Origin: Klebsiella indica
GTDB taxonomy: Bacteria > Pseudomonadota > Gammaproteobacteria > Enterobacterales > Enterobacteriaceae
Reading direction: 5' to 3'
Assembly (NCBI RefSeq): GCF_005860775.1
Contig: NZ_VCHQ01000004.1
Coordinates: 1 to 64,000, forward strand
Length of the DNA: 64,000 nucleotides
The notes under the pieces are model-generated. The model ran no database searches. It worked only from the letters and a program-made list of their open reading frames with translations, and was not told the origin of the DNA. This document shows positions 46,459 to 55,427 of the stretch, piece by piece; within the stretch, counting starts at the first letter, position 1, and each line of letters starts with the position of its first letter. The position numbers and the translations under genes were made by a program.

Positions 46459-47538
46459 TTACCGCCACCAGGCGTTAAATGATTGCGTTTTATCAGCGAC
46501 CCAGACCGGCTCACCCAACACTGGTGTCAGCAGCCGCCATGGTCGCCCTGTACTGGCCTCCGCCAGCCTTTTATACGGATCATCCCATGTGTGTTTTGCC
46601 AGCACGAAGCGCCCGGCATGGCCCGGCAGCACCGCTCGTGCATGAACATCGTCAGCGGCTTGCGCCGTCTCTTCCGGCGTCATATGGATGTACTTCCAGT
46701 CCTCGTCATACTGACCATTTTCCATAATGGCGAGGTCCACTTCGCCAAACTGTTCGCCGATAGCGTTAAAGTGCGGCCCGTAGCCGCTATCGCCGCTGTA
46801 GTAAATTTTCTGCTGCGAGGTAACCAGCATAAAGCTGGCCCACAGGGTCTGGTTACGTTTCAGGCCGCGGCCGGAAAAGTGGCGCGCAGGTAACACGTAC
46901 ACCGTGAGCTCATCGCTCACCGGCAAAGACTGATTCCAGTCCGCTTCGCTGATAATCGCGCTATTCATTCCCCAGTAGCGCAGGTGCGACCCGACGCCCA
47001 GCGGCGTCACCACCCGCTTGATTTTCGGCATCAGCGCCTTGATGGTGGCGTAGTCGAGATGGTCGTAGTGATCGTGCGAAATAATCAGCAGATCGATATC
47101 GGGCATCCCTTCAGCGTGCCACGGGTAATCACCAGGAAACGCCTTATTAATAAAAGAGAATGGTGCAGCATAGTGACTAAACACCGGGTCAATCAGAATG
47201 CGCTGGCCCGCCAGTTGCAGATACCAGGAGGAGTGTCCCAGCCAGACCAGAACGTCCTGACCTGGCGGCAGGCGGGCCAGGTCAGTTTTCACCAGCGGCA
47301 GCGGACCGGCGGGCCTGGCGTTTTCTCGCCTGGCGACAAGAAATGTCCACCACGCGGCCAGCATACTCTTTTTCCCGGTAAACCCCGGCGTTGGCAGCGC
47401 GTTATGAAACTGACCGTCATGATAGTGAGGCGACTGTTCCACCAGGCTGAGCTGCTCGCCATGCGGCGCCTGCCCAAATCCGGCACTGAGCGCAAACGGC
47501 AAAGTTGTTGCTGACGCTAATAACATGATGGCGACCAC
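46459..47538 (-). CDS. romA: RomA, MBL-fold hydrolase
   Basis: A 359-residue metallo-beta-lactamase-fold protein with the metal motif SHDHYDHLDY (HxHxDH) near 155-164 and a later ILPGHAGRF. A hydrophobic N-terminus (about 4-20) may be a membrane anchor. In Klebsiella, romA lies before ramA and is induced with it; its substrate is not established, though lipid A-related and chromatin-related roles have been claimed for homologues. The start is GTG at 47538; ATG four codons in is an alternative. It is transcribed from the RamR-controlled promoter. Confidence 0.93.
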   Translation of the reverse strand: MVAIMLLASATTLPFALSAGFGQAPHGEQLSLVEQSPHYHDGQFHNALPTPGFTGKKSMLAAWWTFLVARRENARPAGPLPLVKTDLARLPPGQDVLVWLGHSSWYLQLAGQRILIDPVFSHYAAPFSFINKAFPGDYPWHAEGMPDIDLLIISHDHYDHLDYATIKALMPKIKRVVTPLGVGSHLRYWGMNSAIISEADWNQSLPVSDELTVYVLPARHFSGRGLKRNQTLWASFMLVTSQQKIYYSGDSGYGPHFNAIGEQFGEVDLAIMENGQYDEDWKYIHMTPEETAQAADDVHARAVLPGHAGRFVLAKHTWDDPYKRLAEASTGRPWRLLTPVLGEPVWVADKTQSFNAWWR

Positions 47539-47612
47539 GCTAAAGATGACAGGGTTTATATCCTGCCCCCTGGAAACCGTTTTTCTGACGGTTTTCGCGG
47601 CAGGACTTGATT

Positions 47613-47632
47613 ATGAGTGAGTAAGCACTCAT
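47613..47632. promoter_or_regulatory. RamR operator
   Basis: ATGAGTGAGTAAGCACTCAT matches the known RamR site ATGAGTG-N6-CACTCAT exactly in both 7-bp arms. It lies between romA and ramR and touches the -10 box of the romA-ramA promoter. Deletions or point changes here are a known route to ramA over-expression; this copy is intact. Confidence 0.93.
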
Positions 47633-47660
47633 TATTAGGGCGAAAGCTGAAAGTCGTCAA
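47631..47660 (-). promoter_or_regulatory. romA-ramA promoter
   Basis: On the minus strand TTGACG (47655-47660), an 18-base spacer and AATAAT (47631-47636). The -10 box overlaps the end of the RamR operator, which explains repression. Confidence 0.6.
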
Positions 47661-47675
47661 GACGATTTTCAAATT

Positions 47676-47704
47676 TTGACAGACACCGTTGCAGTGCCTG
47701 TATC
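47676..47704 (+). promoter_or_regulatory. possible ramR promoter
   Basis: TTGACA (47676-47681), 17 bases, then TGTATC (47699-47704), a weak -10 box. It lies 46 bp before the ramR start and about 45 bp past the RamR operator. Confidence 0.45.
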
Positions 47705-47749
47705 AGACATGCTTAGATCGTCGTTTTATAACCTGTGAGGTAAAGTGTA

Positions 47750-48331
47750 GTGGCTCGTCCTAAGAGTGAAGATAAAAAACAAGCGTTACTGGAGGCTGCA
47801 ACTGCCGCTTTTGCCCAATCGGGAATCGCGGCGTCGACCTCGGCCATTGCCCGTAGCGCGGGCGTCGCCGAGGGAACGCTGTTTCGTTATTTCGCCACCA
47901 AGGACGATCTGCTCAATGAGCTGTACCTGACAATAAAATCCGACCTGGTGAAGTCAATGATTGCCGGTCTCAATCCTGACGAACGTCGGCCAAAAGAGAA
48001 CACGCGCAATATCTGGAACAGCTATATCGACTGGGGCGTGCGTAATCCGATGGAGCATAAAGCGATTCGGCGGATGGCGCTCAGCGAAAGGATCACTGAC
48101 GAAACCCGCAACCGCGTCAAAGAGATGTTCCCGGAGCTAAACGAATTGTGCCAGCGTTCAATCAAGACCGTTTTCCAGTCTGACGAGTACCGTACCTTCG
48201 GCGACGCGTTATTCCTTTCGCTCGCTGAAACCACCATTGAATATGCCAGCCACGAGCCGAAACGCGCCGTACGTTTTGTTGAACTGGGTTTTGAGGCGAT
48301 GTGGCAGGCGCTTGCCGAGGACAATCGCTGA
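47750..48331 (+). CDS. ramR: TetR-family repressor RamR
   Basis: A 193-residue repressor, standard RamR length. The helix-turn-helix lies at about 27-46 ([20 protein letters not shown]). The ligand domain binds bile acids, dyes and drugs, releasing romA-ramA. The start is GTG at 47750 (GTGGCTCGTCCTAAG), after GTGAGGTAAAG. The frame is complete with no truncation, so the repressor looks functional. The stop overlaps the ATG of ybdF (TGATG). Confidence 0.96.
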   Translation: MARPKSEDKKQALLEAATAAFAQSGIAASTSAIARSAGVAEGTLFRYFATKDDLLNELYLTIKSDLVKSMIAGLNPDERRPKENTRNIWNSYIDWGVRNPMEHKAIRRMALSERITDETRNRVKEMFPELNELCQRSIKTVFQSDEYRTFGDALFLSLAETTIEYASHEPKRAVRFVELGFEAMWQALAEDNR

Positions 48332-48699
48332 TGGATCCCCGCTCGCTCCACCGCCATGCGCACCGTATCGCGCTGGCGCTTCCCTTTGCCGATCACTGCT
48401 GGCCATTTGGCCCGGAGTACGATGTGTTTAAGGTCGGCGGGCGGATTTTTATGCTGACCATGACGGTACGGGGCCGGGCGCTGGTCAACCTGAAATGCGA
48501 TCCGCAAAAATCGCTGCTGTATCAGGAGATTTACCGCAGCATTAAGCCCGGCTATCACATGAATAAAAAACACTGGATCACCGTGGTACCCGGCAGTGAT
48601 ATCAGCGAGGACCTGCTGGCTGAGCTTATTGGCGATTCGTGGCATCTGGTGGTCAATAAACTCAGCAAAAAAGAGCAGTTACGATTGCGCCCGGCCTGA
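48331..48699 (+). CDS. ybdF: YbdF, MmcQ/YjbR (CyaY-like fold) protein
   Basis: A 122-residue cytoplasmic protein of the MmcQ/YjbR family, DNA-binding-like by fold but of unknown function. Motifs are [15 protein letters not shown] near 27-41 and KHWITVVP near 84-91, with [11 protein letters not shown] at the end. The ATG overlaps the ramR stop by one base, so the pair is coupled. In E. coli ybdF also neighbours nfsB and ybdG. Confidence 0.92.
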   Translation: MDPRSLHRHAHRIALALPFADHCWPFGPEYDVFKVGGRIFMLTMTVRGRALVNLKCDPQKSLLYQEIYRSIKPGYHMNKKHWITVVPGSDISEDLLAELIGDSWHLVVNKLSKKEQLRLRPA

Positions 48700-48817
48700 T
48701 TTTCAGCGTAGCGCGATAAGTGTTATCGCATTTTTACCCCTTATCATTTTCCCGGCATCGCTGTACTCTTCCCTCACCAGACGCACCCGCAAGGGGTTGT
48801 AAATAGTGAGGAAGAGT

Positions 48818-49471
48818 ATGGATATCATATCAGTTGCCTTAAAGCGCTACTCCACCAAGGCATTTGACGCCACTAAAAAACTGACTGCCGGGCAGGCAGA
48901 AAACCTGAAAACGCTGCTTCAGTACAGCCCATCAAGTACCAACTCCCAACCGTGGCACTTTATCGTTGCCAGCACCGATGAAGGCAAAGCGCGCGTCGCC
49001 AAAGCGGCCAGCGGCACCTATGTGTTTAACGAACGTAAAATTCTCGACGCGTCCCATGTGGTGGTTTTTTGTGCCAAAACCGCGATGGATGACGCCTGGC
49101 TGAATCGCGTCGTTGACCAGGAAGAGGCCGATGGCCGCTTCGCCAATGCGGAAGCCAAAGCGGCAAACCATAAAGGCCGTACGTTCTTTGCTGATATGCA
49201 CCGCAAAGATCTGCACGATGACGACCAGTGGATGGCAAAGCAGGTCTATCTGAACGTGGGCAACTTCCTGCTTGGCGTCGCGGCGATGGGCCTGGACGCC
49301 GTGCCGATTGAAGGCGTCGATTTCGCCATTCTGGACGCCGAATTTGACCTGAAAGCACAGGGCTACACCAGTGTGGTCGTCGTGCCGGTCGGCCACCATA
49401 GTGTTGAAGATTTTAACGCCGCCCTGCCGAAATCTCGCCTGCCGCAGGCGACAACCATCACCGAGATTTAA
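48818..49471 (+). CDS. nfsB: oxygen-insensitive NAD(P)H nitroreductase NfsB
   Basis: A 217-residue FMN enzyme, exactly the E. coli length. It reduces nitro compounds (and thereby activates nitrofurans) and acts on quinones and dihydropteridine. FMN-contact residues are RYST near 10-13, [10 protein letters not shown] near 39-48 and EGVDFAILD near 165. ATG at 48818 follows GAGGAAGAG. nfsB belongs to the mar/sox/ram regulon in enterics, which suits its place beside ramR. 49472-49649 holds no gene I can support. Confidence 0.95.
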   Translation: MDIISVALKRYSTKAFDATKKLTAGQAENLKTLLQYSPSSTNSQPWHFIVASTDEGKARVAKAASGTYVFNERKILDASHVVVFCAKTAMDDAWLNRVVDQEEADGRFANAEAKAANHKGRTFFADMHRKDLHDDDQWMAKQVYLNVGNFLLGVAAMGLDAVPIEGVDFAILDAEFDLKAQGYTSVVVVPVGHHSVEDFNAALPKSRLPQATTITEI

Positions 49472-49649
49472 TCCTCTCCTTCTGCCCCCGGGCTGCGGCG
49501 TGAATGCGTCCCGCCCGGGTTACCGATCCGCTCTCCGGCATGCCAGATACGCTCCGCATATCGGGGACCGCCAGCGCCTGCCACGCCCCCAGCGCGCGCG
49601 GAATAATACGCTGTTGCCGACGGGTAACGTTCATCAGCCCGCTTTGTCA

Positions 49650-50516
49650 TTATTGCTTATTCAGCCACGCCAGCGCCTGCTCCCCCGCCGGGTCCATCGG
49701 CAAATAGACCAGCAGACGCGAGCCATTACGCGGGGCGGAATACCAGTACATCTGCTGTAAGCTAAATCGCCCAATCTGCGGATGTTTAAAATTTTTAACC
49801 TGATTCTCCACGCCGCGCACCTCATAGCGCTGGTGCCACAACGCCTCAAACTCCGCCGACGCGGCGAAAAAACGCGCCAGCTTATTCTCCCACGCCGGGT
49901 CACCACGGTGCTCCGCCATTGCCGCACGAAAATAAGACGCAAATGTCGCCAGTACATCGCGATTTTCGATGCGGCTTCGCCAGGTTTCATTGGTCAGATA
50001 CAGATAAATGCAGTTGCGATCGTCTTCCGGGATCGTCGCGAAATCGATGCCCATCAGGCGGCAAAAGCTGTCGTTCCAGGCGACAATATCAAAGCCCGGC
50101 GTCTGAATGCTGGCGGGCTGCGGCATCAGGCTATCCAGCATTCGTCTGGCGCCGGGGCTAATACCTTCGCATACCGTGGTCTCTGTGGATTCCGGCGGCG
50201 TCAGCCCGGCCAGCACAAACAGATGCCGGGTTTCCAGTTGACTGCACTGTAGCGCATTCGCCACCCCCGCCAGCACCGTCTCCGACGGATTCACTTCCCG
50301 TCCCTGCTCCAGCCAGGTATACCAGGTGACACCGACATCCGCCAGCATCGCCACCTCTTCCCGCCGTAGCCCCGGCGTGCGCCGCCGCCCGACGCGAGGC
50401 AGCCCCAGGCGCTGCGGGTCAAGGCTTTCGCGCCGGGCGCGCAAAAATGCCCCGAGCTGTTTACGACTGTCATCGGTGATGAATCCCCCCGATTCACGTT
50501 GCGGTATTGTGGCCAT
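49650..50516 (-). CDS. XRE-family regulator with MmyB-like ligand domain
   Basis: A 288-residue protein. The helix-turn-helix covers about 20-80 (LGAFLRARRESLDPQRLGLP and REEVAMLADVGVTWYTWLEQ). A PAS-like MmyB domain (about 130-275; PGFDIVAWNDSFCRLMG, DRNCIYLYLTNETWR) follows and may bind a small lipid-like ligand. It is divergent from an MFS exporter, the common layout of a repressor and its drug-pump target. ATG at 50516 is the upstream-most sensible start. Confidence 0.88.
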   Translation of the reverse strand: MATIPQRESGGFITDDSRKQLGAFLRARRESLDPQRLGLPRVGRRRTPGLRREEVAMLADVGVTWYTWLEQGREVNPSETVLAGVANALQCSQLETRHLFVLAGLTPPESTETTVCEGISPGARRMLDSLMPQPASIQTPGFDIVAWNDSFCRLMGIDFATIPEDDRNCIYLYLTNETWRSRIENRDVLATFASYFRAAMAEHRGDPAWENKLARFFAASAEFEALWHQRYEVRGVENQVKNFKHPQIGRFSLQQMYWYSAPRNGSRLLVYLPMDPAGEQALAWLNKQ

Positions 50517-50541
50517 AACATCTCCAGCATGGTAGTGCTGA

Positions 50542-50565
50542 TACCAGTATAGACAGGAACTGGTA
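50542..50565. promoter_or_regulatory. inverted repeat TACCAGT-N10-ACTGGTA, candidate operator
   Basis: Perfect 7-bp arms (50542-50548, 50559-50565) in the 110-bp gap between the XRE regulator and the MFS gene. The one-turn centre spacing suits a dimeric regulator controlling both genes. Confidence 0.55.
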
Positions 50566-50626
50566 CCCGTTTAATTTATCGGTGATGCTACGACCATCCG
50601 CTGAATGACGCAATGGAGAGTCTCCG

Positions 50627-52054
50627 ATGAATTCGTCTGCTGTTTCACCCGGTCACGCCGGTTTATTCCTCCTGTTAACTGGCCTGATGTTGCCACAAAT
50701 CGATACATCGATAACGAACGTCGCCCTGGATTCCATCACTCAGTCGCTGGCAGCCAGCGCCACGCAGCTGGAACTGATTGTCGCCCTGTACGGCGTCGCC
50801 TTCGCCGTGTGTCTGGCAATGGGGAGTAAACTTGGCGATAACTACGGTCGTCGCCGTCTGTTTATGTGGGGCGTGGCGGTTTTTAGCGTAGCCTCGCTGT
50901 TGTGCGGGCTGGCCACATCGATGACCACGCTGCTGATCGCCCGAACGTTACAAGGAGCCAGCGCGGCGCTGATCGTGCCGCAAATCCTTGCCACCCTGCA
51001 CGTCACGCTAAAAGGTACCGCGCATGCCAGGGCCATCAGCTTATATGGCGGTATCGGCGGTATCTCTTTTATCGTCGGGCAAATGTGCGGCGGCTGGCTG
51101 GTGTCGGCGGATATTGCCGGCTTAGGCTGGCGAAACGCCTTTTTTATCAATGTGCCAATTGGCCTGCTGGTGCTGGCCTTTAGCCGCCGCTATATCCCGG
51201 AAACCCGGCGTGACGAGCATTCGCCAGTTGACTGGCAGGGCACCTTTAGCCTCGCGCTCATCCTCTGTTGCCTGCTGTTTCCGATGGCGCTGGGGCCAGA
51301 GCTGCACTGGCCTTTAACCCTGCGTCTCTCCCTCATCGCGGTATTCCCGCTGCTGGCCTGGATGTGCGTTAGCGCTCAGCGTAAACAACAGCGAGGCGAA
51401 CAACCGCTGCTACCGCCGCGCCTGCTGAAAACGGGCAGTATGCGTTTTGGTATCGCGATTGCCCTGCTCTTTTTCAGCGCCTGGTCGGCGTTTATGTTTT
51501 GCATGGCGCTAACCCTGCAATCCGGGCTGGGAATGGCCCCCTGGCAGTCAGGCAATAGCTTTATCGCTCTCGGCATCGCCTATTTCCTCTCTGCGCTTTA
51601 CGCCCCCAGGCTGATCGCCCGCTACAGCATCGGGCGCATATTACTGACGGGTCTTGCGGTACAGATTATCGGTCTGTTGCTATTGAGCGTCACGTTTTAT
51701 CGCTTCGGTATCCACACCACGACGCTGTGCCTGATACCGTCGACAGCGCTTATTGGCTACGGGCAGGCGCTGATTGTGAATACGTTTTACCGCATTGGCA
51801 TGCGCGACATTAGCGCGAATGATGCCGGGGCCGGGAGCGCAATCCTCAGTACTCTGCAACAGGCAACATTTGGCCTCGGGCCAGCACTGCTGGGATCGCT
51901 CTTTTTAAGCTTCGCCCGACGCAGCGGAGGAAGTTATCCCCTCGCCTTTATTGATTTTTTAGCGGTAGAGATGGTGATGATGGTGCTGCTGGGGATTATC
52001 GCGTTGCGCTTCCGCCGTCACCTTAACGCATGCCCGACGGCGATAACGTCGTAA
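50627..52054 (+). CDS. MFS transporter, DHA2-type exporter
   Basis: A 475-residue inner-membrane protein with about fourteen hydrophobic segments. MFS motif A is GSKLGDNYGRRRLF (near 65-78), and the DHA2-type motif region is LQGASAALIVPQILA. Segment 1 carries the acidic residue of motif D1 (LPQIDTSITNVAL), which is typical of DHA2 drug/proton antiporters. ATG at 50627 follows GGAGAG. The divergent XRE gene is probably its regulator. The exported compound is unknown. Confidence 0.88.
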   Translation: MNSSAVSPGHAGLFLLLTGLMLPQIDTSITNVALDSITQSLAASATQLELIVALYGVAFAVCLAMGSKLGDNYGRRRLFMWGVAVFSVASLLCGLATSMTTLLIARTLQGASAALIVPQILATLHVTLKGTAHARAISLYGGIGGISFIVGQMCGGWLVSADIAGLGWRNAFFINVPIGLLVLAFSRRYIPETRRDEHSPVDWQGTFSLALILCCLLFPMALGPELHWPLTLRLSLIAVFPLLAWMCVSAQRKQQRGEQPLLPPRLLKTGSMRFGIAIALLFFSAWSAFMFCMALTLQSGLGMAPWQSGNSFIALGIAYFLSALYAPRLIARYSIGRILLTGLAVQIIGLLLLSVTFYRFGIHTTTLCLIPSTALIGYGQALIVNTFYRIGMRDISANDAGAGSAILSTLQQATFGLGPALLGSLFLSFARRSGGSYPLAFIDFLAVEMVMMVLLGIIALRFRRHLNACPTAITS

Positions 52055-52088
52055 TTCACCTCTGCGTAACCTGAGATTTGCATAATAG

Positions 52089-52119
52089 ACATCCAGCGGT
52101 CATCATAAGCGCTGGATGT
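52089..52119. terminator. 10-bp hairpin between the MFS gene and ybdG
   Basis: ACATCCAGCG (52089-52098) pairs with CGCTGGATGT (52110-52119) around 11 bases. No T run follows; it may end the MFS transcript or sit in the ybdG leader, 13 bp before its ATG, where it could affect ribosome access. Confidence 0.5.
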
Positions 52120-52131
52120 AAAGGAGACGTT

Positions 52132-53367
52132 ATGCAGGAATTAATCTCGGAAATCGCCGCGTTAGGCATCGAAATAACCCCAACCACCTCACTTATTATT
52201 ATCTTCGGCATTATTCTTCTGACGGCGGCTGTCGTTCACCTTATTTTGCATAAAGTGGTGCTGCGCACGTTCGAAAAACGGGCGCAGGCCAGTAGCCATT
52301 TGTGGCTGCAAATTATTACGCAGAACAAACTTTTTCACCGTCTGGCCTTTACCCTGCAAGGGATAATCGTCAACGTGCAGGCGGTATTATGGCTACAAAA
52401 AGGTAGCGAGGCCGCAGAAATACTCACCACCTGCGCACAGCTGTGGGTGATGATATACGCGTTAATGTCCTTCTTTTCGCTGCTGGATGTCGTGCTTAAC
52501 TTATCGCAAAAATTCGCCTCCGCCTCTCAGCTTCCGCTTAAAGGGATATTCCAGGGAATTAAGCTGGTCTGTGCGATTATTGTCGGCATTTTGGTTATCT
52601 CATTATTAATTGGCCAGTCTCCGGCGATCCTGATTAGCGGCCTTGGCGCGATGGCGGCGGTCCTGATGCTGGTGTTCAAAGACCCGATCCTTGGCCTGGT
52701 GGCCGGTATTCAGCTCTCCGCCAACGATATGCTAAAACTCGGTGACTGGCTGGAGATGCCGAAATATGGCGCTGACGGCGCGGTGATTGATATCGGCCTG
52801 ACCACGGTAAAGGTGCGTAACTGGGATAATACCATCACCACCATTCCGACCTGGTCGCTGGTTTCCGATTCGTTTAAAAACTGGAGCGGGATGTCCGCCT
52901 CCGGCGGTCGGCGAATCAAGCGCAGCCTGAATATCGATACCACCAGCATTCATTTTCTTGATGAGCAGGAGCAGCAGCGCTTGATTCAGGCCCGACTGTT
53001 AAAGCCGTATATGGATTCGCGTCATCAGGAAATCAGCTTGTGGAACCAGCAAAATGCCGCTGACCAATCGATACTGAACCAGCGCAAAATGACCAATATC
53101 GGCACCTTCCGTGCCTATTTACAGGAGTATTTACGCAACCATCCCCGCATTCGACAAGATATGACCCTGATGGTGCGTCAACTGGCACCAGACGCCAACG
53201 GCCTGCCGCTTGAGATTTACTGCTTCACGAATACTGTGGTGTGGGCGGAATATGAAGGCATCCAGGCGGATATCTTCGACCATGTCTTTGCCGTGGTTGA
53301 CGAATTTGGCCTGCGGATTCATCAGTCGCCAACCGGCAACGATATTCGTTCTCTGCGGGAGAGCTAA
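52132..53367 (+). CDS. ybdG: mechanosensitive channel YbdG (MscM-type)
   Basis: A 411-residue inner-membrane channel of the MscS superfamily, close to E. coli YbdG (415 aa), which gives a small-conductance MscM activity and protects against mild osmotic downshock. About five membrane segments (17-190) precede the pore-lining MscS region [20 protein letters not shown] (about 180-199) and the cytoplasmic beta domain ([20 protein letters not shown]). ATG at 52132 follows AAGGAG; the open frame from 52078 covers the hairpin. Confidence 0.95.
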   Translation: MQELISEIAALGIEITPTTSLIIIFGIILLTAAVVHLILHKVVLRTFEKRAQASSHLWLQIITQNKLFHRLAFTLQGIIVNVQAVLWLQKGSEAAEILTTCAQLWVMIYALMSFFSLLDVVLNLSQKFASASQLPLKGIFQGIKLVCAIIVGILVISLLIGQSPAILISGLGAMAAVLMLVFKDPILGLVAGIQLSANDMLKLGDWLEMPKYGADGAVIDIGLTTVKVRNWDNTITTIPTWSLVSDSFKNWSGMSASGGRRIKRSLNIDTTSIHFLDEQEQQRLIQARLLKPYMDSRHQEISLWNQQNAADQSILNQRKMTNIGTFRAYLQEYLRNHPRIRQDMTLMVRQLAPDANGLPLEIYCFTNTVVWAEYEGIQADIFDHVFAVVDEFGLRIHQSPTGNDIRSLRES

Positions 53368-53383
53368 TCAGGTAGACTGAGAT

Positions 53384-53408
53384 ACTGGCGCAGAAATTAC
53401 GCGCCAGT
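53384..53408 (+). terminator. hairpin after ybdG
   Basis: ACTGGCGC (53384-53391) pairs with GCGCCAGT (53401-53408) around a 9-base loop, 17 bp after the ybdG stop. Confidence 0.55.
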
Positions 53409-53525
53409 CCATTTCAGCATCGACCCTTTATCTGGTCAGCACGTCATAATGCAAAAATACGAGCAGGATGCTCAAAATACATCTCTGCTCATTTTTAAAA
53501 TTAATGATTAGGGATGATATCAACA

Positions 53526-53942
53526 ATGAAATTAAACATAGCAATTATCGCACTCAGTTGCGCTCTTGCCGCGCTCGTCGGCTGCAGTTCATCAAAATCC
53601 TCACCGGAACGCCACGCGTACTATTTCGTCTCGCACCGTTCTGATTTTGTCGGTGGTAATTTCGCCACTAACCGTCAGGAAAATTACCGCTTAAACCTGC
53701 CAAACTTTACCGGGATCTATGCCAGGGGCCAACAGGACAGAAAGTCAGGCGTAAGCGAAAGCGACGCCCGCCGTATCGCCGACGGCATTAAGCAACAAAT
53801 GGCGCAGGGCACCAGAATACAGCACACGTTCAACGGTAACGCCAGCGATAAGTGGGAAAACGAGATGGAGAATAAAGATGCCGTGTTACTCGGTAACGAA
53901 CTGGCTGGCGCCTATCTTGACGGCTATCTTGGGGTGAAATAA
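53526..53942 (+). CDS. Exc2-like lipoprotein
   Basis: A 138-residue predicted lipoprotein: the signal runs to the lipobox ALVGC (Cys20), followed by SSSKS, which favours the outer membrane. The mature part (YYFVSHRSDFVGGNFATNRQ, ARGQQDRKSGVSESDARRIA) resembles Exc2-family lipoproteins as I recall them, related to an entry-exclusion protein of ColE1 plasmids. The chromosomal role is unknown. I chose ATG at 53526, about 10 bases from AGGGAT, over an ATG at 53514. Confidence 0.7.
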   Translation: MKLNIAIIALSCALAALVGCSSSKSSPERHAYYFVSHRSDFVGGNFATNRQENYRLNLPNFTGIYARGQQDRKSGVSESDARRIADGIKQQMAQGTRIQHTFNGNASDKWENEMENKDAVLLGNELAGAYLDGYLGVK

Positions 53943-53983
53943 ATGTTAAAAGGTGCCCTTCATAAAACACACAGGGGAGTGAC

Positions 53984-55360
53984 GTGAAAAACGCACTAAC
54001 GTCGTCGGATGTCGTAGAGGGAAACGGCCCGGCGCTTCATCGTGGTTTACAGAACCGACATATCCAGCTTATCGCTCTCGGCGGCGCCATCGGAACCGGC
54101 CTGTTTCTCGGTATTGGACCGGCAATTCAAATGGCGGGACCGGCAGTCCTGCTCGGCTATGCCATCGCCGGGATCGTCGCCTTTCTGATTATGCGTCAAC
54201 TGGGCGAAATGGTTGTCGAAGAGCCGGTATCTGGCTCTTTTGCCCATTTTGCGTATAAGTACTGGGGGCCGTTTGCCGGCTTTCTGTCCGGCTGGAACTA
54301 CTGGGTCATGTTCGTGCTGGTGGGAATGGCGGAGCTGACCGCCGCGGGTATCTATATGCAGTACTGGCTACCGGATGTTCCGACATGGATCTGGGCCGCT
54401 GCATTCTTCATCATTATCAACGCCGTTAACCTCGTTAATGTTCGCCTGTACGGTGAAGCGGAATTCTGGTTCGCGCTCATTAAAGTGCTGGCAATTATCG
54501 GCATGATTGGCTTTGGTCTGTGGATGCTGTTCAACGGCCACGGCGGCAGGAAGGCGGGGCTCGGTAATCTGTGGGAGTACGGCGGCTTTTTCGCCACCGG
54601 CTGGCACGGCCTGATGATGTCGCTGGCGGTGATCATGTTCTCCTTTGGCGGTCTGGAGCTTATCGGCATTACCGCTGCGGAAGCCCACAACCCTGAGAAG
54701 AGCATTCCCAAAGCGGTTAACCAGGTAGTGTACCGTATCCTGCTGTTTTATATCGGCTCTCTGGTGGTTCTGCTGGCCCTCTACCCGTGGGTGGAAATCA
54801 AGTCCGACAGTAGCCCATTCGTGATGATTTTCCATAATCTTGACAGCAACGCGGTGGCTTCAGCGCTGAACTTCGTGATCCTGGTAGCATCGCTATCGGT
54901 CTATAACAGCGGCGTTTATTCCAATAGCCGCATGTTGTTCGGCCTGTCGGTGCAGGGTAATGCGCCGAAGTTCCTTGCCAGCGTCAGCAAGCGTGGCGTG
55001 CCGGTAAATTCCCTGCTGCTCTCCGGGGTGATTACCTCGCTGGTGGTGCTGCTTAACTACCTGCTGCCGCAGAAAGCCTTTGGTCTGTTAATGGCGCTGG
55101 TGGTGGCGACGCTGCTGTTGAACTGGATTATGATTTGCCTGGCGCACCTGAAATTCCGTGCCGCTCAGCGGCGAGAAGGGCGCGAGCCGAAGTTTAAAGC
55201 GCTGCTGTCTCCGGCCAGTAACTATTTATGTATCGCCTTTCTGGGGCTGATTCTGGCGCTGATGTGCACGATTGACGGTATGCGTTCATCGGCGATTCTG
55301 CTGCCAATATGGATACTGTTTCTGTTTGTCGCCTTTAAAGCTTTACGCCGCCGGGCGTAG
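53984..55360 (+). CDS. pheP: phenylalanine permease PheP
   Basis: A 458-residue amino acid/proton symporter of the APC superfamily, the E. coli PheP length. The family opening LQNRHIQLIALGGAIGTGLF (about 21-40) and twelve hydrophobic segments are clear. The start is GTG at 53984 after AGGGGAGTGAC, and the N-terminus MKNA is the same as in E. coli. It sits between the lipoprotein gene and a bidirectional terminator. The position after ybdG matches the E. coli gene neighbourhood. Confidence 0.96.
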   Translation: MKNALTSSDVVEGNGPALHRGLQNRHIQLIALGGAIGTGLFLGIGPAIQMAGPAVLLGYAIAGIVAFLIMRQLGEMVVEEPVSGSFAHFAYKYWGPFAGFLSGWNYWVMFVLVGMAELTAAGIYMQYWLPDVPTWIWAAAFFIIINAVNLVNVRLYGEAEFWFALIKVLAIIGMIGFGLWMLFNGHGGRKAGLGNLWEYGGFFATGWHGLMMSLAVIMFSFGGLELIGITAAEAHNPEKSIPKAVNQVVYRILLFYIGSLVVLLALYPWVEIKSDSSPFVMIFHNLDSNAVASALNFVILVASLSVYNSGVYSNSRMLFGLSVQGNAPKFLASVSKRGVPVNSLLLSGVITSLVVLLNYLLPQKAFGLLMALVVATLLLNWIMICLAHLKFRAAQRREGREPKFKALLSPASNYLCIAFLGLILALMCTIDGMRSSAILLPIWILFLFVAFKALRRRA

Positions 55361-55374
55361 CGCGTGACTGACCC

Positions 55375-55421
55375 GCCTGGCGAATGGCGCTAAACCCATT
55401 AGCATTATCCCATCGCCAGGC
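55375..55421. terminator. bidirectional terminator between pheP and yncE
   Basis: GCCTGGCGA (55375-55383) pairs with TCGCCAGGC (55413-55421) over 9 bp with a long loop, followed on the plus strand by a T-rich stretch (TGGCTTTTATTT). Confidence 0.6.
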
Positions 55422-55427
55422 TGGCTT

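Noticed and set aside
49472-49649. Small minus-strand frame (58-60 residues) between nfsB and the XRE gene
   Set aside because: Two overlapping frames are open, neither has a recognisable product or clear ribosome site.
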